This document shows, in pieces, positions 43,262 to 51,939 of a stretch of 64,000 nt of DNA (the stretch's first letter is position 1; the number at the start of each line of letters is the position of its first letter). Source of the stretch: Lysobacteraceae bacterium NML91-0213 (GTDB lineage Bacteria > Pseudomonadota > Gammaproteobacteria > Xanthomonadales > Xanthomonadaceae). The position numbers and the translations under genes were made by a program. The stretch lies in the NCBI GenBank assembly GCA_002798175.1, contig NWQL01000004.1, forward strand, positions 528,609-592,608, written 5' to 3'. Under the pieces are notes generated by a model. It saw nothing but the letters and a program-made list of their open reading frames with translations, did not search any database and had not been told where the DNA came from.

Positions 43262-44443
43262 TCAGGCCAGCTGCGCGTCCCGCGCCTGCCTGCGCTTGCG
43301 CTGACGGGGGCGCGTTGCGCGTTTCGCCCGTGCCTTCGCCTTCGCCTGCGCGCGCGCGGCGCTGGCACGTGCGCGATCGCACCCGGCCAGGAACTTCAGC
43401 GCCGCCTGTTCCCACTGGCGCTCCCCGCGTGCGCCGGCCGCTGCACGGGCGAGGCTGCCATCCTCCCAGCCGGTGAACACCCGTGGATCGATGTAGGCCT
43501 TGCGGCACACCGAGGGCGTGTTGCACAGCACCGACGCCACCTCCGCGACCACCGCGTTCCTGACCTGGGACAGCGCGCGCTGGCTGGGTTCGCCGGTGCG
43601 CGATGGCGGCGGCAGCGGCGTGGTGGCGAGGATGCGGAAGGCCTCCAGCGTGGCACCCCAGGTGCGGAAGTCCTTCGCGGTGAAATGCTCGCCGGTGGCC
43701 TCGCGCAGGTAGGCGTTGACGTCGCTGGAATCCACCGGTTGCAGCGTGCCGTCGTCGTCGTGGTACTGGAACAGCGCCTGTCCCGGCAGCTCCTGGCAGG
43801 CACGCACCAGCTTCACCAGCTGCGCGTCGTCGATCTCGAGATCGTGGTCGAGCCCGCCCTTGCCGCGGAAGCGCAGGCGCGCCCGCCCGCCACGCAGGAA
43901 GTCGATATGGCGGTTGCGCAGCGTGGTCAGCCCGTAGCTGCGGTTGCTGCTGGCATAACAGGCGTTGCCGACCCGCACCAGCGTCTCCGCCATCAGCGAC
44001 ACGACCACCGCCAGCACCTTGTCGCGCGGAAACCCCGGCTGGCGCAGGTCGCGCCGCAAGCGCCGGCGCAGCCGCGGCAGCGCGCGGCCGAAGGCGATCA
44101 CGCGACCGAACTTGCCGATGCCACGGGTCTCCGCCCATTGCGGGTGATAGCGGTACTGCTTGCGCCGGCGCGCATCGCGGCCGGTGGCCTGCAGGTGCCC
44201 GCGCGGGTCCGTGCAGATCCACACATCGGTATAGGCCGGCGGGATCGCCAGCGCGCGGATGCGCGCCAGGGCGTCACGATCGCACAGCACGCTGCCATCG
44301 GGCAGGCGGTAGCAGAAGCCCTTGCCGCTGCGCCGGCGGGTAATGCCGGGCTGGGTGTCACTGACATACACCAGGCCGGCTTCGCGGGCGTCGCGCACGG
44401 GGTCGGCGGTGGGCGGCGCGGCCGCGGGCGATGACGGACTCAT
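43262..44443 (-). CDS. DNA topoisomerase IB (poxvirus/bacterial type)
   Basis: The 393-residue protein relaxes DNA supercoils through a transient 3'-phosphotyrosyl link. The N-terminal domain carries GKGFCYRLPDG and the catalytic core has FGRVIAFGRALPRLRRRLRRDL, an Arg in VRVGNACYASSNRSYGLTTLRNRHI, an active-site Lys region RFRGKGG, and the Tyr nucleophile in SVCRKAYIDPRVF near residue 317. The C-terminus is very basic (about 50 residues rich in Lys/Arg/Ala), likely for DNA binding. Start at ATG 44443. Bacterial type IB is common in Xanthomonadaceae and Pseudomonas and is usually non-essential. Confidence 0.95.
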   Translation of the reverse strand: MSPSSPAAAPPTADPVRDAREAGLVYVSDTQPGITRRRSGKGFCYRLPDGSVLCDRDALARIRALAIPPAYTDVWICTDPRGHLQATGRDARRRKQYRYHPQWAETRGIGKFGRVIAFGRALPRLRRRLRRDLRQPGFPRDKVLAVVVSLMAETLVRVGNACYASSNRSYGLTTLRNRHIDFLRGGRARLRFRGKGGLDHDLEIDDAQLVKLVRACQELPGQALFQYHDDDGTLQPVDSSDVNAYLREATGEHFTAKDFRTWGATLEAFRILATTPLPPPSRTGEPSQRALSQVRNAVVAEVASVLCNTPSVCRKAYIDPRVFTGWEDGSLARAAAGARGERQWEQAALKFLAGCDRARASAARAQAKAKARAKRATRPRQRKRRQARDAQLA

Positions 44444-44547
44444 GCGCGGCAGCTTCTGTGGGCGCGCGTCAAGACAACGGCAATGGCACGTTGACCCCGC
44501 CGCAACACCGGGGCCGGCAGCCTGTAAGCCCGTTCCGGAGACCGCCC

Positions 44548-44862
44548 ATGACCCGTCCGCTGTCGGCACTGGCCTGCACCACCGCCCTGCTCGCACTGAG
44601 CGCCTGCACGACCCCCCGCGACGCACCGGTCGGCAACCCCGCCACGCCTGCGGTCACCGAACGTTGCGATGCCACCCGTGCGCAATCCTTCGTTGGACAG
44701 GCGGGGACCCCGGAACTGCTGGAGCGTGCACGCACGGCGGCGGGCGCCAGCACCGCGCGCATGCTGAAGCCCGACCAGATGGTCACGCTCGAATACCTCG
44801 AAGGCCGCCTCAACCTGCGCGTCGACGAAAGCAACGTGGTGGCCTCGGTCGACTGCGGCTGA
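44548..44862 (+). CDS. I78-family peptidase-inhibitor lipoprotein
   Basis: This 104-residue product has a lipoprotein signal (LLALSAC, Cys 20) and a domain of the I78 inhibitor family: RCDATRAQSFVGQAGTPELLERAR, later LEYLEGRLNLRVDESNVV with a terminal Cys-Gly. The conserved CDA...VG pattern and the end C are typical; the two Cys probably form a disulfide. Such proteins inhibit serine peptidases of the subtilisin type. The ATG has GGAG 8 bases upstream. It is divergent from the topoisomerase gene. Confidence 0.86.
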   Translation: MTRPLSALACTTALLALSACTTPRDAPVGNPATPAVTERCDATRAQSFVGQAGTPELLERARTAAGASTARMLKPDQMVTLEYLEGRLNLRVDESNVVASVDCG

Positions 44863-44953
44863 GCGCACGGCTTCGTGTTTCGTTAGCACTTCCATGACGC
44901 CGGCGACACAGCTGCTGGGGGACGCTGGCCTCCCCGACCGCGAGGGTCCACGC

Positions 44954-45268
44954 ATGCGCCGTTCGACAACCGCACTCCTGCCGCTGCTCGCACTCGGGCT
45001 GGCGGCCTGCAGCCCATCGAACACCAACAACAACGACGTGGTCCCGCCCGCCACCAACGCCGCGGCGAGCGAGCCGACCCCGCCCGCCGACAACACCACG
45101 GGGCCCTATGGCACGCCGCCGGCCGCCGAAACGATCGACGGCACGTCGCCCCCCAGCCAGAGCACCGACCTGCCACCGACAGGCAATCCGGTCACCGACC
45201 CGCCGCCGCTCGATCCCACCGACGAACAGATCCCGCCCGAGGATCCCGAACAACCACCGACCCGCTGA
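44954..45268 (+). CDS. Proline/threonine-rich lipoprotein of 104 residues
   Basis: The ATG at 44954 gives a signal peptide with LGLAAC (Cys 20) followed by an extended, low-complexity chain rich in Pro, Thr, Asn and Asp (SNTNNNDVVPPATN, TPPADNTTGPYGTPP, TDPPPLDPTDEQIPPEDPEQPP). It has no folded domain and is likely a disordered surface- or periplasm-facing tether. It follows the I78 gene by 91 bases and is followed by a strong terminator. Function unknown. Confidence 0.75.
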   Translation: MRRSTTALLPLLALGLAACSPSNTNNNDVVPPATNAAASEPTPPADNTTGPYGTPPAAETIDGTSPPSQSTDLPPTGNPVTDPPPLDPTDEQIPPEDPEQPPTR

Positions 45269-45304
45269 CGCACGCGTCATCTCTCTCTCCGAGGTCGACG
45301 ACTT

Positions 45305-45322
45305 GCCACCCTCGCGGGTGGC
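45305..45322 (+). terminator. Rho-independent terminator
   Basis: GCCACCC-TCGC-GGGTGGC forms a 7-bp stem and is followed by ATTTTCTTTT. It ends the I78 and Pro-rich lipoprotein genes on the plus strand. Confidence 0.88.
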
Positions 45323-45362
45323 ATTTTCTTTTGGTTCCCCGCCGATCCGCGGCAGACGTTGA

Positions 45363-46259
45363 TCAGTCGATCCCGTCCAGCGCAAGCACCTCCACCCGCT
45401 GCGACAGCCGGTGGGTGGTGCCCGGTGCCAGCTGCACGCGGTCGGTCGCCGCGTTGGCCACTTCCAGGCACAGGTAATCGCGCCAGCCGTCGCCGACATC
45501 GTCCATCGCCCGGCCACCCGCCTCGCCCGGATTCCACACCACCAGCGAATGGCTGCCCGCCGACGTGATCGCCAGCCGCCGCGACAGCAGCGGATCGCGC
45601 AGCCGGTAGCGTCCGCCGGTGCCTAGGTAGACACGGTCGCTGCGGCCGGGATCGCGCGGATCGTCCAGCCGCCAGGCGCCGCGCTGGTGGCGGGCCACCG
45701 CATATCCCTCGTACCTGTCGAGATAGTCGTGGCCGTCGAGACCGTCCACCTCGACCCGGGCCACGTCGCCGACGCGGAAGTAGCTGTGCAGCGCCTGGGT
45801 GATCGCCAGCGGCACGTCGCCGCTGTTGCGTGTCTCGAGTGTCTGCTGCAGCACGCTGCCGATGCGCAGGTGCTGGATCACCTCCAGCCCGGGCACCGGC
45901 TGCACGGCGGGCCGCAGTGCCAGCGCGACGCTGCCGTCGTCCTCCGCCTGCCAGGCGTCGAGCCTCCACGCCCGCGTACGCGCCAGCCCGTGCGCGGGGA
46001 GATCCCCTTCGCCGCTGCCGAACCACGGCCAGCAAAGCGGCACGCCACCCCGTAACGCTGCCGGCGGCGACTTCGCCTGCGGCGACAGCCACAGCACGTC
46101 CTGCGCAGCGGTCGCGGGCCGCCATGACAGCAACTGCCCACCCCAGGTGGAGATCGCCGCGTATGCGAACGGGGTTTCCACGATCCAGCAATCGATCCCG
46201 GCGTGGATGCCCTCGCCCACCGCGGCGGCGCTGGCGATGCCGGCCAGCGCCGTGCTCAT
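45363..46259 (-). CDS. D-hexose-6-phosphate mutarotase
   Basis: This 298-residue aldose-1-epimerase-like enzyme (YeaD type) interconverts the anomers of glucose 6-phosphate. Typical segments are GAISTWGGQLLSWRPA adapted as AAISTWGGQLLSWRPA, PLCWPWFG, HGLARTRAW (the catalytic His), ALHSYFRVGD and WNPGEAGGRAMDDVGDGWRDYLCLEVAN. The C-terminal VEVLALDGID is normal. The ATG overlaps the lytic transglycosylase stop (ATGA) and so is translationally coupled to it. A role in sugar phosphate metabolism is standard. Confidence 0.93.
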   Translation of the reverse strand: MSTALAGIASAAAVGEGIHAGIDCWIVETPFAYAAISTWGGQLLSWRPATAAQDVLWLSPQAKSPPAALRGGVPLCWPWFGSGEGDLPAHGLARTRAWRLDAWQAEDDGSVALALRPAVQPVPGLEVIQHLRIGSVLQQTLETRNSGDVPLAITQALHSYFRVGDVARVEVDGLDGHDYLDRYEGYAVARHQRGAWRLDDPRDPGRSDRVYLGTGGRYRLRDPLLSRRLAITSAGSHSLVVWNPGEAGGRAMDDVGDGWRDYLCLEVANAATDRVQLAPGTTHRLSQRVEVLALDGID

Positions 46260-47491
46260 CGACGCAGTGCTTCGAGGATGCGCATGCCGGCACGGCCGTC
46301 CGCCGGCTGCAGGCCGAGCTTCTGCTGCTCGGCCTGGATGGCGCGGCGGGTGGCGGTGCCGACCATGCCGTCGACCTCACCGATGTCATGCCCGCGCGCC
46401 AGCAGCAGCGTCTGCAGCTCGCGCCGCTGCGCGCGCGACAGGCCGGGATCGTCGGTGGGCCATTCGGCCTGTGGCACGCTGCCGCCGCGCAGCCGCTCGG
46501 CCAGGAACGCGATCGCCAGCGCATAGCTTTCGGCGGCGTTGTAGGAATAGATGGCGTCGTAGTTGCGGAAGACCACGAACGCCGGCCCGCGTGGTCCCGC
46601 CGGCAGCAGCAGCGCCGAGCGGGTCTCCGCGGCAAGGCCACCGCCGGCCAGCGCCGAACCGTCGAGGCGGCGCACGCCGCGCGCGGCCCAGTCCGACAGC
46701 GGGCGGCGGCTGGTGCGCCCGGCAAGCGCGGTATCGAAGCCCTGCGGCACGCGCACCTCGAAGCCCCACGGCTGTCCGGTGCGCCAACCCGACTGCTTGA
46801 GGTAATTGGCGGTGGACGCCAGCGCGTCGGGGATGTTGCCGACCAGGTCGCGGCGGCCATCGCCGTCGAAGTCGACCGCGATGCGCTCGTAGGTGCTGGG
46901 CATGAACTGGGTGTGCCCGAACGCGCCGGCCCACGAACCGGTCAGCCCCTCGGCCCGGATGTCGCCGGCCTGCAGCAGGCGTAGCGTGGTGATGAATTCG
47001 CCGCGGAAGAACGGCTGCCGGCGCCCCTCGCACGACAGTGTCGCCAGCGACACCAGCAGCGGGCGCTTGCCGAAGATGCGGCCATAGTCGCTTTCCACGC
47101 CCCACACCGCGACCACGGTGGCGGGATCGACGCCATAGCGGGCCTCGATGCGGGCAAGCAGGTCGGCGTGTTCGGCCAGCCGCGCACGGCCGTCGGCAAC
47201 ACGCTCGTCATCGACCAGTGCGGCCAGGTAATCCCAGATCGGCGTGGTGAACTCGGGCTGCGCATCGAGCAGGGCGAGCACGCTGCGGTCCGGCGCCAGG
47301 CCGGCGGTGAAGCGGTCGAAGCTGGCGGCGCTGACACCCTTGCCCGCGGCGTCCTGCCGGAGCGTGGACAGGCAGCGCGCGAACGCGGGATCGGCTGCGG
47401 GAGCGGGGGTTGCAGCGGGTGCAGGCGCCTGGGCGGCGGCATGCTGGGCGGGCAACGCACACAGGCAGGCAAGGACAGCGGCTCGGAACAT
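46256..47491 (-). CDS. mltB: Lytic murein transglycosylase (MltB family)
   Basis: This periplasmic enzyme cuts peptidoglycan glycan chains with formation of 1,6-anhydro-MurNAc. The 411-residue product starts MFRAAVLACLCALPAQHAA, a signal peptide with one Cys but no clear lipobox. The SLT_2 domain has the catalytic Glu in VVAVWGVESDYGRIFG, GAFGHTQFMPSTYERIAVDFDGDGRRDL and NYDAIYSYNAAESYALAIAFLAERL. The last 60 residues are a PG_binding_1 domain (RELQTLLLARGHDIGEVDGMVGTATRRAIQ). The gene is 77 bases downstream of egtD and may be a late gene of that unit. Confidence 0.93.
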   Translation of the reverse strand: MFRAAVLACLCALPAQHAAAQAPAPAATPAPAADPAFARCLSTLRQDAAGKGVSAASFDRFTAGLAPDRSVLALLDAQPEFTTPIWDYLAALVDDERVADGRARLAEHADLLARIEARYGVDPATVVAVWGVESDYGRIFGKRPLLVSLATLSCEGRRQPFFRGEFITTLRLLQAGDIRAEGLTGSWAGAFGHTQFMPSTYERIAVDFDGDGRRDLVGNIPDALASTANYLKQSGWRTGQPWGFEVRVPQGFDTALAGRTSRRPLSDWAARGVRRLDGSALAGGGLAAETRSALLLPAGPRGPAFVVFRNYDAIYSYNAAESYALAIAFLAERLRGGSVPQAEWPTDDPGLSRAQRRELQTLLLARGHDIGEVDGMVGTATRRAIQAEQQKLGLQPADGRAGMRILEALRR

Positions 47492-47568
47492 CGGCGGCAC
47501 CGTGGCGGGGGGGCGCGGCAGCATATCGGGCGCACCGTGTAGTGGCAGCATGCAGCGCGGCCATGGGC

Positions 47569-48531
47569 TCAGTCCGGTGCCAGCAGTCCGAGCGCGAAGC
47601 CATGGTCGGCATCGGTCCACCAGCCCGACAGCCGCAGCCCGGCCTCCGACGCCAGCCCGGCGACGCTGCCGCGCGTGTATTTCTGGCTGATCTCCACCGC
47701 GATCGCGTCTCCGTCCGCGAAGTCGAAGCGCTGGCCGCCGATGTGCACCCTCTGCTGGCGCAGGCTGACCAGCGAGGTCTCGATGCGCATGCGCTCGCCG
47801 GCGTAGACCGCGCGATGGGCGAATCCGTCGAGGTCGAAGTCGCTGCCGATCTCGCGGTTGAGCCGGCGCAGCAGGTTCAGGGTGAACGCCGCGGTGACGC
47901 CGGCGGCATCGTTGTAGGCGGCCTCGATCAGCCGCGGATCCTTGTCGAGGTCGAAGCCGACCAGTGCATGGCCGTTCGACCCGAGCAGCGCGCGCATCCC
48001 GGCCAGCAAGCCGACCGACTGCGCATGGGTGAAGTTGCCCAGCGTGGAGCCGGGAAAGAACACCAGCACGTCACGGGCCGGGCGCGCCGGCGCCGGCAGG
48101 TCGATGGCGCGGGTGAAGTCGGCCAGTACCGGCAGCATCCCGATATCGGGGAACTGCGCGCGCAGGCGCTCGACGCTGGCTTCCAGCGCGCTGCGCGAGA
48201 TCTCCACCGGCGTATAGGCCGCCACGTCCTCGAGCCCGGCCAGCAGCAGTTCCGTCTTGCGGCCACTGCCGCTGCCGTACTCGACCACCTGCAGGGCGGG
48301 GCCGACGGCCCTGGCGATCTCCGGCAGCACCGTCTCCAGCAGCGCCAGTTCGGTGCGGGTGAGGGTGTATTCGGGCTGCCGGGTGATCAGCTCGAACAGG
48401 CGCGATCCCTCGGCGTCGTAGAAGTACTTCGACGGGAGCCGGCGCGGCGACTGCGACAGGCCGTCCACCACCTCGGCAAGGATGCGCGCGGGCGTGGGCT
48501 GGAGATCGAGCAGCGCGTGTTCCGGGGCCAC
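47569..48531 (-). CDS. egtD: L-histidine N(alpha)-methyltransferase EgtD
   Basis: EgtD trimethylates L-histidine to hercynine, the first step of ergothioneine synthesis. The 320-residue protein has the SAM-binding motif EYGSGSGRKTELLL, PVEISRSALEASV, the histidine-pocket region NFTHAQSV and GFDLDKDPRLIEAAYNDAAGVTAAFTLNLLRRLNREIG. The C-terminal EISQKYTRGSV is typical. It starts 3 bases after the egtB stop, so the two are one operon. This two-gene egtB-egtD pathway, without egtA, egtC and egtE nearby, is common in proteobacteria, where other enzymes supply the remaining steps. Confidence 0.95.
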   Translation of the reverse strand: MAPEHALLDLQPTPARILAEVVDGLSQSPRRLPSKYFYDAEGSRLFELITRQPEYTLTRTELALLETVLPEIARAVGPALQVVEYGSGSGRKTELLLAGLEDVAAYTPVEISRSALEASVERLRAQFPDIGMLPVLADFTRAIDLPAPARPARDVLVFFPGSTLGNFTHAQSVGLLAGMRALLGSNGHALVGFDLDKDPRLIEAAYNDAAGVTAAFTLNLLRRLNREIGSDFDLDGFAHRAVYAGERMRIETSLVSLRQQRVHIGGQRFDFADGDAIAVEISQKYTRGSVAGLASEAGLRLSGWWTDADHGFALGLLAPD

Positions 48532-48534
48532 GGG

Positions 48535-49815
48535 TCAGCGGTCACGGGCCAGGCGCAGGCCGGCGAACTGCCAGCGTGCCGCGGGCGGGAAGAAATTGCG
48601 GTAGCTCGCGCGTACATGGTCGCGCGCGGTGGCGCAGCTGCCGCCGCGCAGCACCCACTGGCCGACCATGAACTTGCCGTTGTACTCGCCGATGCCGCCG
48701 CTCCACGGGCGGTAGCCCGGGTAGGCACCGTAGGCGCTGGACGTCCACTCCCAGACATCGCCGAACAGCTGCACCGGTGCGTCGGGCCGGGCGTCGCCGG
48801 ATGCGGCCGGCTCCAGCAGGCCGTCATCGGCGAAATTGCCCGCGCAGGCGACGCCCTGCGCCGCGCGCTCCCACTCGAACTCGGTCGGCAGCCGCGCGCC
48901 GGCCCAGCGCGCGTAGGCATCAGCCTCGTAATAGCCCAGGTGGCAGACCGGCGCGGCCGGGTCCAGGCGGCGATGGCCGCCCAGCGTATGCGCGTGGGCG
49001 AGGTCCTCGTCCCAGTACAGCGGCCGCGTCCAGCCTTCCGCCTGCACGGTGGCCCAGCCGTCGCTCAGCCACAGCAGGGGCTGACGATAGCCGCCGTCCT
49101 CGACGAACGCGCGGAAGTCCGCGTTCGACACCGGCCGCGACGCCAGCGCATGCGCATGCACCAGCACGCGGTGCCGCGGCGATTCGTTGTCGTAGGCGAA
49201 GTGCCCGGCATCCGGCCATGCCGGCGCGCCGATCCGCACCAGCGCCTCGTCGGCGTCGATCCAGCGCAGCGGCTGCGGCGCGGCCGGTGCGGGCAGCGGC
49301 AGGCCCGCGCGATACGCCGGGCGCAGTGGATTGCTCCAGAACGCATGCTTGATGTCGGTCAGCAGCAGCTCCTGGTGCTGCTGCTCGTGCTGCAGTGCCA
49401 GCAGCAGGTTGCGACGCTGCTGGACATCGAGCCCATCGGCCTGCAGGCGCGCCTGCACCCGCGCGTCGACCGCATGCCGGTATTCCAGCACCTCGTCGAG
49501 CGTTGGCCGCGACAGGTGCCCGCGCTGCGGCCGGGCATGCATCGGTCCGGCGCTGTGGTAGTAGCTGTTGAGCAGGCGGTCCCACTGCGGTGCATACGCC
49601 ACGTAGCCGGGTTGCAGGGCGAGCACGAACCGTTCGAGAAACCAGGTGCTGTGGGCGAGGTGCCATTTCGCCGGGCTGGCATCGGCCATGCTCTGCACCA
49701 TCGCATCCTCCGGCGACAACGGTGCGGCCAGCCATCCGGTCCGGCTGCGCACGCGCGCGAAGCGGCCGGCGAGCGCGTCGACGGGAGGGGCGGTGGGGGC
49801 GTGGCCTGCCTGCAT
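48535..49815 (-). CDS. egtB: Ergothioneine biosynthesis sulfoxide synthase EgtB
   Basis: EgtB is a non-haem iron enzyme that joins hercynine and a thiol (cysteine or gamma-glutamylcysteine) with oxygen. The 426-residue protein has an N-terminal DinB-like domain: His 52 in WHLAHSTW and the HEQQHQE motif at 143-149 give the three-histidine iron site. A C-terminal formylglycine-generating-enzyme-like domain has LPTEFEWERAAQG, VWEWTSSAYGAYPGYRPW and RGGSCATARDHVRASYRNFFPPAARWQFAGLRLAR. It ends 3 bases before egtD and starts 54 bases after the ychJ-like gene. Confidence 0.96.
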   Translation of the reverse strand: MQAGHAPTAPPVDALAGRFARVRSRTGWLAAPLSPEDAMVQSMADASPAKWHLAHSTWFLERFVLALQPGYVAYAPQWDRLLNSYYHSAGPMHARPQRGHLSRPTLDEVLEYRHAVDARVQARLQADGLDVQQRRNLLLALQHEQQHQELLLTDIKHAFWSNPLRPAYRAGLPLPAPAAPQPLRWIDADEALVRIGAPAWPDAGHFAYDNESPRHRVLVHAHALASRPVSNADFRAFVEDGGYRQPLLWLSDGWATVQAEGWTRPLYWDEDLAHAHTLGGHRRLDPAAPVCHLGYYEADAYARWAGARLPTEFEWERAAQGVACAGNFADDGLLEPAASGDARPDAPVQLFGDVWEWTSSAYGAYPGYRPWSGGIGEYNGKFMVGQWVLRGGSCATARDHVRASYRNFFPPAARWQFAGLRLARDR

Positions 49816-49869
49816 CGGGCGAGTCTGGGGCCGGGACGATCAGCGCGGCGTCACGGCCGCGCGCGGCGC

Positions 49870-50247
49870 TCAGGCGTCGATCGCCCCGACGTAGAACCAG
49901 TGCCCGTCCTCGCGCACGAAGCGGCTGTGTTCGCGCATGCGCACCGCGCTGCCGCCGCCGATCCGGTAGCGGGCGATGAACTCCACCGCGGCGCTATCGC
50001 CGTGCGGGTCATGGCGCAGCACGGTCAGGCCCAGCCAGGTCGGGCGCCCACCCTCGTCGAACGCGATCGGCGGCGGGCGCGTGGACGGATGCCAGCTGCG
50101 CAGCAGGTACACGGCATCCTCGCGCACGTATGCGCTGTAGCGCGAACGCATGAGCGCCTCGGCATCCGCGGCCGGGGCACCGGCGTGCAGCCGGCCACAG
50201 CAGTCCGCGTAGCCGCGTCCGGTCCCGCAGGGGCACGCCCCGTCCAT
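49870..50247 (-). CDS. YchJ-like SEC-C motif protein
   Basis: The 125-residue protein starts [21 protein letters not shown], a zinc-binding SEC-C-type motif (CPCGTG...CC). The remaining domain ([29 protein letters not shown], then [35 protein letters not shown]) is NTF2-like, as in the YchJ/UPF0225 family. It starts overlapping the folE stop as TGATG, so its translation depends on folE. The family is widely conserved but has no defined function. Gene order folE-ychJ-egtB-egtD. Confidence 0.93.
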   Translation of the reverse strand: MDGACPCGTGRGYADCCGRLHAGAPAADAEALMRSRYSAYVREDAVYLLRSWHPSTRPPPIAFDEGGRPTWLGLTVLRHDPHGDSAAVEFIARYRIGGGSAVRMREHSRFVREDGHWFYVGAIDA

Positions 50248-50855
50248 CAGCGGCGGCGCGCGACGGTGTCGATGAACTGCAGGAACTCCGCGCGGGTGCG
50301 CGCGTCCTCGCGGAAGCTGCCGAGCATCGTCGAGGTGACCATGCTGACGCCGCGCTTGTGCACGCCGCGGGTGGTCATGCATTCGTGCTCGCCTTCGACC
50401 ACCACCGCCACGCCCAGCGGCGCCAGGGCGCGCTGGATGCAGCCGGCGATCTGCGCGGTCATCTTCTCCTGCACCTGGAAGCGCTTGGCGTAGGCATCCA
50501 CCACCCGTGCCAGCTTGCTGATGCCAACCACCTTGCCAGCGGGCAGGTAGCCCACGTGCACGCGGCCGATGATCGGCGCCATGTGGTGCTCGCAGTGGCT
50601 TTCGTACTCGATGTCGCGCAGCACGATCATCTCGTCGTAGCCCTCGACCTCCTCGAAGGTGCGGGCGAGGTACTCGTCGGCGTCGATCGCGTAGCCGCTG
50701 AACCACTCGCGATAGGCCTTGACCACCCGCTTCGGGGTGTCGAGCAGGCCCTCGCGCTGCGGGTCGTCACCGGCCCAGCGCAACAGCGTGCGCACCGCCG
50801 CCTCGGCCTGTTCGCGGGTGACGTCGGGTTCGCGGGGAGGGGTATGGTCGGCCAT
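50247..50855 (-). CDS. folE: GTP cyclohydrolase I
   Basis: FolE converts GTP to 7,8-dihydroneopterin triphosphate, the first step of folate and tetrahydrobiopterin synthesis. The 202-residue length is standard. Zinc and active-site residues are in [21 protein letters not shown], and the C-terminal [22 protein letters not shown] contains the remaining Cys and catalytic His. [23 protein letters not shown] is the dimer or decamer interface. The stop overlaps the YchJ start. It is probably the first gene of the folE-ychJ-egtB-egtD set. Confidence 0.97.
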   Translation of the reverse strand: MADHTPPREPDVTREQAEAAVRTLLRWAGDDPQREGLLDTPKRVVKAYREWFSGYAIDADEYLARTFEEVEGYDEMIVLRDIEYESHCEHHMAPIIGRVHVGYLPAGKVVGISKLARVVDAYAKRFQVQEKMTAQIAGCIQRALAPLGVAVVVEGEHECMTTRGVHKRGVSMVTSTMLGSFREDARTRAEFLQFIDTVARRR

Positions 50856-50903
50856 GGCGCATCCGGCTGCGTGCGGCCGGCCATGGTACCGCGTGGCCGT
50901 CGC

Positions 50904-51380
50904 TCAGCTGTTGCGCGTGGCGCCGGCGTCGCGCGCCTGCAGCGCGCGTTCGCGCTGCCCCAGCTCGCGCCACACGTGCTGGATGGCCGGATACGCCTGG
51001 GCGAACTCCAGCCGCGACGCGCCGCGCACGGCGGGCCAGCGGGCTTCCAGTTCCGCGCTGGTGAGGTCCGGATCGCGCTGGCGGCGCTCGAAACTGTCCA
51101 GGCCCAGCTGGTAGGCCGGCGCGTAGTCCTCCCAGCCCATGCCGTCGGCGTAATAGCTGCTGGTGCGGTAGGTCTGCTGGAAATGGCCGAGGTCACCACG
51201 CGGATCGGCGGCCTCCATGCTGCGGTGGCCGACGATCGCGCCGATCGCGGCACCGATGGCCACGCCGACCACCAGCCCGGGCACCCCGAACGGCAGGTAG
51301 CCGATGCCGCCCATCACGAATCCGGCGGCGATCGCGCCGATGCCGGCACCGATCACGTGCACCTTCTGCAGGCGGCTCAT
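50904..51380 (-). CDS. Glycine-zipper small membrane protein, tandem paralogue
   Basis: The 158-residue protein has a Gly-rich hydrophobic N-terminal segment (VIGAGIGAIAAGFVMGGIGYLPFGVPGLVVGVAIGAAIGAIVG, glycine-zipper type) followed by GWEDYAPAYQLG and a helical C-terminus (ARWPAVRGASRLEFAQAYPAIQHVWRELGQ). The W-x-DY-x-PAY pattern also occurs in the next gene and is known in stress-associated small proteins of bacteria. It is likely membrane-associated. It overlaps the end of the upstream gene by 4 bases (ATGA). Function unknown. Confidence 0.78.
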   Translation of the reverse strand: MSRLQKVHVIGAGIGAIAAGFVMGGIGYLPFGVPGLVVGVAIGAAIGAIVGHRSMEAADPRGDLGHFQQTYRTSSYYADGMGWEDYAPAYQLGLDSFERRQRDPDLTSAELEARWPAVRGASRLEFAQAYPAIQHVWRELGQRERALQARDAGATRNS

Positions 51381-51739
51381 GATTCCCTCTTCAGCGCACG
51401 CGCGCGCCGGCGTGCGTCGGCATCCTCGAACACATGGCGCACGGCGCTGCGTGCCTCCGGCCAGCTCAGCCGGGACCCGTCGCGGGCAGTGTCCCAGCCG
51501 GCTTCCAGCCGCGGTTCGACCGCGTCGAACGATGCGCCGGCAAGCCCCAGCAGCTCCACCTGTTCCATGCCGTAACGGTAGGCGGGGGCGTAGTCGTTCC
51601 AGGCCCGGCCGCTGGAGAAGTAGGGCATGTCGCGGTAGATCCGCCGGTAGTACTCGTAGGCGGATTCGTCCCCGCGGGGCGGGCCGGCCACGGCCAGGCC
51701 GCACGACGCGGCGATCGGCTGTGCTGGAAGCTTGTGCAT
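51377..51739 (-). CDS. Small stress-type protein, tandem paralogue
   Basis: The 120-residue product starts MHKLPAQPIAASCGLAVAG. It carries YEYYRRIYRDMPYFSSGRAWNDYAPAYRYGMEQ and a C-terminal helix SRLSWPEARSAVRHVFEDADA, both matching the downstream gene, but has no glycine-zipper. No clear ribosome-binding site was seen before the ATG at 51739. The pair share a 4-base overlap and probably a transcript. Function unknown. Confidence 0.72.
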   Translation of the reverse strand: MHKLPAQPIAASCGLAVAGPPRGDESAYEYYRRIYRDMPYFSSGRAWNDYAPAYRYGMEQVELLGLAGASFDAVEPRLEAGWDTARDGSRLSWPEARSAVRHVFEDADARRRARALKRES

Positions 51740-51939
51740 GGGAACAGGGGCAGGAAATTCGGGATGCAGCGACCTTGGGGCCGGCCCGGTCACCGGGCGG
51801 TGAAATGCGCACGCCCGCGCACCGTTGCGATACCTGGCATTCAGATGCAAGGGCCTTCGTGCCCTGCGGGCATGACATCCAGCAGGGGCCGGCACGGCCG
51901 GGTGGGCACAGAATGCGGCTTTCGCCAACGGAGAACGCC

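Noticed and set aside
47410-50493. Open frame of about 1000 codons on the plus strand opposite egtD, egtB and folE
   Set aside because: It covers four recognised genes on the other strand and shows no domain.
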